Both the position numbers and the translations under genes were made by a program. Source: Intrasporangium_A sp039812505 (GTDB lineage: Bacteria > Actinomycetota > Actinomycetes > Actinomycetales > Dermatophilaceae). Taken from it: DNA of 9,959 nt. Within the stretch, counting starts at the first letter, position 1. Every line of letters begins with the position of its first letter. Shown in pieces: positions 5,884 to 9,959 of the stretch. The stretch is taken from positions 1 through 9,959 of the forward strand of contig NZ_JBDIAQ010000131.1 of NCBI RefSeq assembly GCF_039812505.1, in the 5' to 3' direction. The notes below the pieces were generated by a model that made no database searches, was not told the origin of the DNA, and saw only the letters and a list, made by a program, of their open reading frames with translations.

Positions 5884-8800
5884 ATGACTGACGCCCCGTC
5901 GGCCGGTCCGGCCACCGCCTCGCGGGCCTCGGTCGACCCGCGTGCCGAGCGGGTGGCGGCCGCCGTCGCCCAGTGGCAGCGGGTCCTCGTCGACCTCGGC
6001 GGGCGCAACACCCTGCTGTGGTACCGAGACCTGACGGCCGGCACGCTCGACCTCACGACGGCCCACCCGGGTGGGGTCTCGATGCTGTTGGCGGGCAAGC
6101 CGACCCGGCTCAGCGACCTGTTCCGCGAGCGCAGCGCTCTCGAGGAGGCCCGGCACCGGGCCCGGGCGATCCGCGGCAAGACGCTCGAGCTGCAGCAGGA
6201 GCGGGGCATCGCGGCCGGCTTCATCGCCATCGGGATGGCGACCTGGACGGTGCCGCGGGCGAGGCGCCCGCCGGCCGCACCGGTGCTGCTGCGCGCCTGC
6301 GTGCTGCGCCCGACCGACGCCACGCAGGACGACTTCGACGTGGTCCTCGGGCCCGAGGCGGAGCTCAACCCGGTCCTGCGCGAGTACCTGCGTTCCGAGC
6401 AGGGCATCGAGGTCGAGGCCGGTGCGCTGGCCGACCTCGCGGAGGTCGGCAACGCCTTCGACCCCTACCCGTCGTACGCCGCGCTCACCCACACCTGTGC
6501 GGCCGTCCCGGACTTCCACATCGCGCCGCGGCTGGTCATCGGCACGTTCTCCTGTGCCAAGCTGCCGATGGTCGCCGACCTGACGCTGCAGGGCGCGGGC
6601 CTGGCCGACCACGACGTCGTGGCCGCCCTGGCCGGCGACGAGTCGGCGCTGGCCGCGGTGCGGCTGCAGGTGCCGGAGGGCGACCCCGACCCGGATCCCG
6701 AGCGCGAGCACCTGGTGCTCGACGCGGACTCGTCCCAGCAGGCGGCGATCGACGCGGTGCGCGCCGGGGCGCACCTGGTCATCGAGGGCCCGCCGGGCAC
6801 CGGCAAGTCCCAGACGATCGCCAACCTGGTCGCGGCACTCGCTGCCCAGGGCAGGTCCGTGCTCCTGGTCGCCGAGAAACGCGCGGCCATCGAGTCGGCC
6901 GTGGGTCGGCTCGGCCGGCTGGGGCTCGGCGACCTGGTCCTCGACGTGCACGACGGCGAGGCGAACCGGCGCGCGGTGGCCACCGCCCTGGCTGAGAGCC
7001 TCGCTGCGGCCCTGCAGCGCAAGCCGGCGGCCGGCGACCCCAACGCCGACACGCTTCGCGACCGGCGCTCCCGGCTGGTGCGCCACGTCCGGGCGCTGCA
7101 CTGCACCCGCGACCCCTGGGGGGTCTCGGCACACGACGTGCAGGAGGCGATGGCGCAGCTGGCCGCCCGGCGCCCGGCGCCGACCTCGCACGTGCGGATC
7201 GGGCGCCCGGACATCCTCGGCCTGAGCCGCACCCGGGCGGTCGGGCTCGGGCGCCGGCTGCGGGACGCGGTCGGACTCGGTGCCTGGACCTCCGACGGCG
7301 ACGACCCGTGGTTCGGCGCGCGGATCCTCACGACCGCCGACGCCACCCGGGCCCTGGACATCACCACCCGGCTCAGCACCGGCGAGCTCGCCGAGGTGGC
7401 CGACCGCCTCAACGACATCCTCGCGGAGTCCCGTGTGCCGCAAGGCGGCTCGCTGGCCGACTGGCAGGCGGCGTTCGAGACGATGCGGCGGGTGCGGCAT
7501 ACCCTCGAGGTCTTCCGGCCCGAGGTGTTCGACGTCCCGCTCGCGGAGCCGATCGCGGCGACGGCGAGCCGCGAGTGGCGGCTCGAGCACGACAGCCGCC
7601 TGGGGTGGCTCACCCGGCGCCGCGTCGCCCGCCAGACCAGGCGGCTGCTGCGTCCGGGCCGGCCACCGGCCGACCTGCACGGCGAGCTCGTCGCGGCGAG
7701 CGAGCAGCGGGACCACTGGGCCCGGCTGGTGGGAGGTGGCGGTCGTCCGGAGATCTCGCCGCGCCTCGACGAGGGGATCGAGCTGCTCGAGCTGGTCGGG
7801 TCCGACCTGGACTGGCTCGCCGCCCGGCTCGCCCCGGGGAGCGTGCCCGGGTCGGAGGCCGGCGAGGCGGCCCCGGCCGGGAGCGGGTCCGGGGTCGTGC
7901 CCGACACGGGCGGGGTCGTGGCCGGCCCGCAGCCGCCCGACCTGCGGGCGCTGCCGTTGGACGAGCTGCGCGCGCACCTGGCGGCGCTGGCCGCACGGGC
8001 CGACCGGCTGGCCGTGCTGCCCGACGTCACGGGGGCGCTCGACGAGGTGCGGGCCGCCGGTCTCGGGGCGGTGATCGACGAGCTCGCCGCCCGGGGGGTG
8101 CCGGCCGACGCGGTGCCCGCCGAGGTCGAGCACGTGTGGTGGGCCTCGCTGGCCCAGGACATCACCGTGCGCGACCCCGACTACGGCGCCCATGACGGAG
8201 CGGCGCTGCATCGCGTCGTCGACGAGTACGTCGCGGCCGACCACGCCCACCTCCGGGCCACCGTCGAACGGGTGCGCGGGGCCGTCGCGCGCAACGTCCG
8301 CGAGGTGGTCTCGGACCACCCGACGCACGAGGCGCTCGTGCGGGCCGAGGCGGGCAGGTCCCGTCGGCACACCTCCTTGCGCGACCTGATGACCCGAGCG
8401 GGTGCCACCCTGACCGCGATCCGGCCCTGCTGGGCGATGAGCCCGCTGGTCGTCGCGTCGACCCTGCCGCCCGGGCGCTGGTTCGACGTGGTCATCTTCG
8501 ACGAGGCATCGCAGCTGCACCCGGCCGTGGCGGTCTCGGCGATCTCACGGGCCCGACAGGTCGTCGTGGTGGGCGACGAGCGCCAGCTGCCGCCCACGGA
8601 CTTCTCGACGGTCGTGCCCGACACCGAGCCGACCTCCGACGGACCGGGCCTGGCCGGCGAGGACGTCGGGTCGCTCCTCGACGTGCTCGCGAGGATCCTG
8701 CCGACGCGCCGGCTGGCCTGGCACTACCGGTCGCGCGACGAGCGGCTCTTCGCCTTCGCCAACGCCGCGATGTACGACGGGTCGTTGACGACGTTCCCCG

Positions 8801-9959
8801 GTGTCGCGCTGAGCTCCCCGGTCCGGTTCGAGCCGGTCGAGGGGCTCGCGACGGTCCAGGAGGGGGTGCAGGCCATCGAGACCACCCGCTCCGAGGTCGA
8901 GCGGGTCGTGCAGCTCGTCCTCGAGCACGCCCGGACCCGGTCCGACGAGACGCTCGGGGTCGTCACCCTCGGGACCGCCCATGCCCGGTGCATCGAGGAG
9001 GCCGTCACGGCGGCCCTGCACGACCAGCCCGGCCTGGCGTCCTTCTTCGCACCCGACGCGCCCGAGTGCTTCTTCGTCAAGGACGTCGGTCGTGTGCAGG
9101 GCGACGAACGCGACGCGGTCATCCTGTCGGTCGGCTACGGCAAGACCCCTCACGGCCGGGTCCTGCACCGCTTCGGGGCGCTCAACGAGCCGGGCGGCGA
9201 ACGGCGCCTGAACGTCGCGATGACCCGCGCCCGGCGGCGGATGACCGTCGTGTCGGCACTGCGCGCCGCCGACCTCGACCCCGAACGGCTGAAGTCCCCG
9301 GGCGCCGTGATGCTGCGCGACTTCCTCGCCTACGCCGAGTCCGGTGGTGTCGACCTACCGCGGGCCGAGACGACGGTCCCCACCGCCGACCCGCTGCGTC
9401 ACGACCTCGCCGAACGGCTCCGCCGCGCCGGCCTGACCGTGCACGAGGACCTGGGGCAGGGAGCCGAGCGGATCGACGTGGCCGTCGAGGACCCCTACCA
9501 CGTCGGACGCGGCCTGCTTGCCGTCGAGACCGACGGGCCACGGTATGCCGCCCACCGCAGCACGCGCGAACGTGACCGGCTGCGCGCCGAACAGCTCGAG
9601 CGTCTCGGCTGGAAGCCGGTCCGGGTCTGGTCCACCGACGTGTTCCGCGACCCCGCCCGGGAGATCTCCCGCATCGTCTCGATGGCTCGCGACCAGCCCT
9701 TCGCACCGCGGCCGGGGCGGACGGGGGAGGGGGTCTCGGCGCATGCGGACGTCGACGCGACCGCGCCTGTCGAGCCGGGCTCAGCGGTCGAGGCCGGTGC
9801 GCCGGTGCAGGCCGGTCCAGAGGCAGACAGCAGCTCGGTCCGGAGCGGGCCCAGGCGACGTCGCGTGTTCCGCAAGGGGACCGGAGCCGCCGCGGCGCTG
9901 GGTGACGGCGAGGGGTACGGGCCGACGCAGGACGACCTCGACCTGGGCTGGGGCGACCG
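5884..9959 (+). CDS. DUF4011-like / superfamily-1 helicase / Vsr-like nuclease fusion (3' end off window)
   Basis: The frame is open for 1358 codons from ATG 5884 to the window edge. The N-terminal region matches DUF4011: RNTLLWY (41-47), GFIAIGMATW (112-121), PVLLRACVLRP and ELNPVLREYL (160-169). A full SF1 helicase core follows: Walker A GPPGTGKS (302-309), VLLVAEKR (326-333), DEASQ (873-877) after IRPCWAMSPL, GDERQLPPT (897-905), WHYRS (946-950), VQGDERD (1071-1077) and RRLNVAMTRAR (1107-1117). About 565 residues separate Walker A from Walker B, an insertion usual in this family. A nuclease domain of the Vsr/MTES_1575 type covers about 1165-1265, with ID1198V, E1215-T-D1217-G and RDRLRAEQLERLGW. 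An Ala/Glu/Pro/Gly-rich linker (about 1270-1312) and a basic RRRR stretch lead to an acidic Trp-containing tail, so little is probably missing. It should use ATP to move on or remodel nucleic acid and cut it. Relatives have been linked to phage defence, but a housekeeping role is possible. It has no partner gene in view and appears to be its own transcription unit. Confidence 0.9.
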   Translation, partial: MTDAPSAGPATASRASVDPRAERVAAAVAQWQRVLVDLGGRNTLLWYRDLTAGTLDLTTAHPGGVSMLLAGKPTRLSDLFRERSALEEARHRARAIRGKTLELQQERGIAAGFIAIGMATWTVPRARRPPAAPVLLRACVLRPTDATQDDFDVVLGPEAELNPVLREYLRSEQGIEVEAGALADLAEVGNAFDPYPSYAALTHTCAAVPDFHIAPRLVIGTFSCAKLPMVADLTLQGAGLADHDVVAALAGDESALAAVRLQVPEGDPDPDPEREHLVLDADSSQQAAIDAVRAGAHLVIEGPPGTGKSQTIANLVAALAAQGRSVLLVAEKRAAIESAVGRLGRLGLGDLVLDVHDGEANRRAVATALAESLAAALQRKPAAGDPNADTLRDRRSRLVRHVRALHCTRDPWGVSAHDVQEAMAQLAARRPAPTSHVRIGRPDILGLSRTRAVGLGRRLRDAVGLGAWTSDGDDPWFGARILTTADATRALDITTRLSTGELAEVADRLNDILAESRVPQGGSLADWQAAFETMRRVRHTLEVFRPEVFDVPLAEPIAATASREWRLEHDSRLGWLTRRRVARQTRRLLRPGRPPADLHGELVAASEQRDHWARLVGGGGRPEISPRLDEGIELLELVGSDLDWLAARLAPGSVPGSEAGEAAPAGSGSGVVPDTGGVVAGPQPPDLRALPLDELRAHLAALAARADRLAVLPDVTGALDEVRAAGLGAVIDELAARGVPADAVPAEVEHVWWASLAQDITVRDPDYGAHDGAALHRVVDEYVAADHAHLRATVERVRGAVARNVREVVSDHPTHEALVRAEAGRSRRHTSLRDLMTRAGATLTAIRPCWAMSPLVVASTLPPGRWFDVVIFDEASQLHPAVAVSAISRARQVVVVGDERQLPPTDFSTVVPDTEPTSDGPGLAGEDVGSLLDVLARILPTRRLAWHYRSRDERLFAFANAAMYDGSLTTFPGVALSSPVRFEPVEGLATVQEGVQAIETTRSEVERVVQLVLEHARTRSDETLGVVTLGTAHARCIEEAVTAALHDQPGLASFFAPDAPECFFVKDVGRVQGDERDAVILSVGYGKTPHGRVLHRFGALNEPGGERRLNVAMTRARRRMTVVSALRAADLDPERLKSPGAVMLRDFLAYAESGGVDLPRAETTVPTADPLRHDLAERLRRAGLTVHEDLGQGAERIDVAVEDPYHVGRGLLAVETDGPRYAAHRSTRERDRLRAEQLERLGWKPVRVWSTDVFRDPAREISRIVSMARDQPFAPRPGRTGEGVSAHADVDATAPVEPGSAVEAGAPVQAGPEADSSSVRSGPRRRRVFRKGTGAAAALGDGEGYGPTQDDLDLGWGD

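Noticed and set aside
5752..8520. Minus-strand open frame of about 920 codons opposite the helicase gene
   Set aside because: It is antisense to a gene with clear helicase and DUF4011 motifs; its translation is Arg/Gly/His-rich with no domain, a usual by-product of GC-rich third positions.

Overview
The window reads as chromosomal DNA from a high-GC actinobacterium, most likely a member of Micrococcales (the gene style resembles Intrasporangiaceae; this assignment is inference). Third codon positions are almost all G or C in most genes, coding is dense, and sugar-importer genes occur without their own ATPase, as is common in Actinomycetota.

Left end (1-534): the last 136 codons of a P-loop sugar/nucleoside kinase enter from the left. 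Its 3' end carries a perfect 12-bp inverted repeat. About 120 bp of non-coding DNA then separates it from a convergent gene. The kinase uses visibly more A/T-ending codons than the rest of the window.

Sugar module (535-5759): a two-SIS-domain sugar-phosphate isomerase/deaminase (minus strand) is divergent from a DeoR-family repressor (plus strand). The 157-bp divergent region holds a 9-bp perfect inverted repeat and a second imperfect one, both candidate operators. Downstream of the repressor lies a three-gene ABC importer: a family-1 lipoprotein sugar-binding protein, a MalF-type permease and a MalG-type permease. The genes are tightly spaced (5-bp gap, then a 4-bp ATGA overlap), and a plausible promoter and a strong ribosome-binding site precede the first. 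No ATPase is encoded here, so a shared MsiK-type ATPase elsewhere probably energises the importer. The simplest model is uptake of an amino sugar or related sugar, intracellular processing by the SIS enzyme, and control by the DeoR protein through a phosphorylated sugar signal.

Right end (5884-9959): after a strongly structured 124-bp spacer comes a very large gene, still open at the window edge after 1358 codons. It has an N-terminal DUF4011-like region, a complete set of superfamily-1 helicase motifs with a very large insertion between Walker A and Walker B, and a C-terminal Vsr/MTES_1575-like nuclease domain. This architecture is associated with nucleic-acid processing and, in some relatives, phage defence. 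The gene lacks a Shine-Dalgarno sequence and has a -10 box placed exactly for a leaderless transcript.

A ten-base motif, GCGGCATACC (either strand), occurs five times perfectly in the right half, in both coding and spacer DNA and in several reading frames. That is far more than expected by chance, and nothing annotated here explains it. No RNA genes, CRISPR array, insertion sequence or phage gene was seen.
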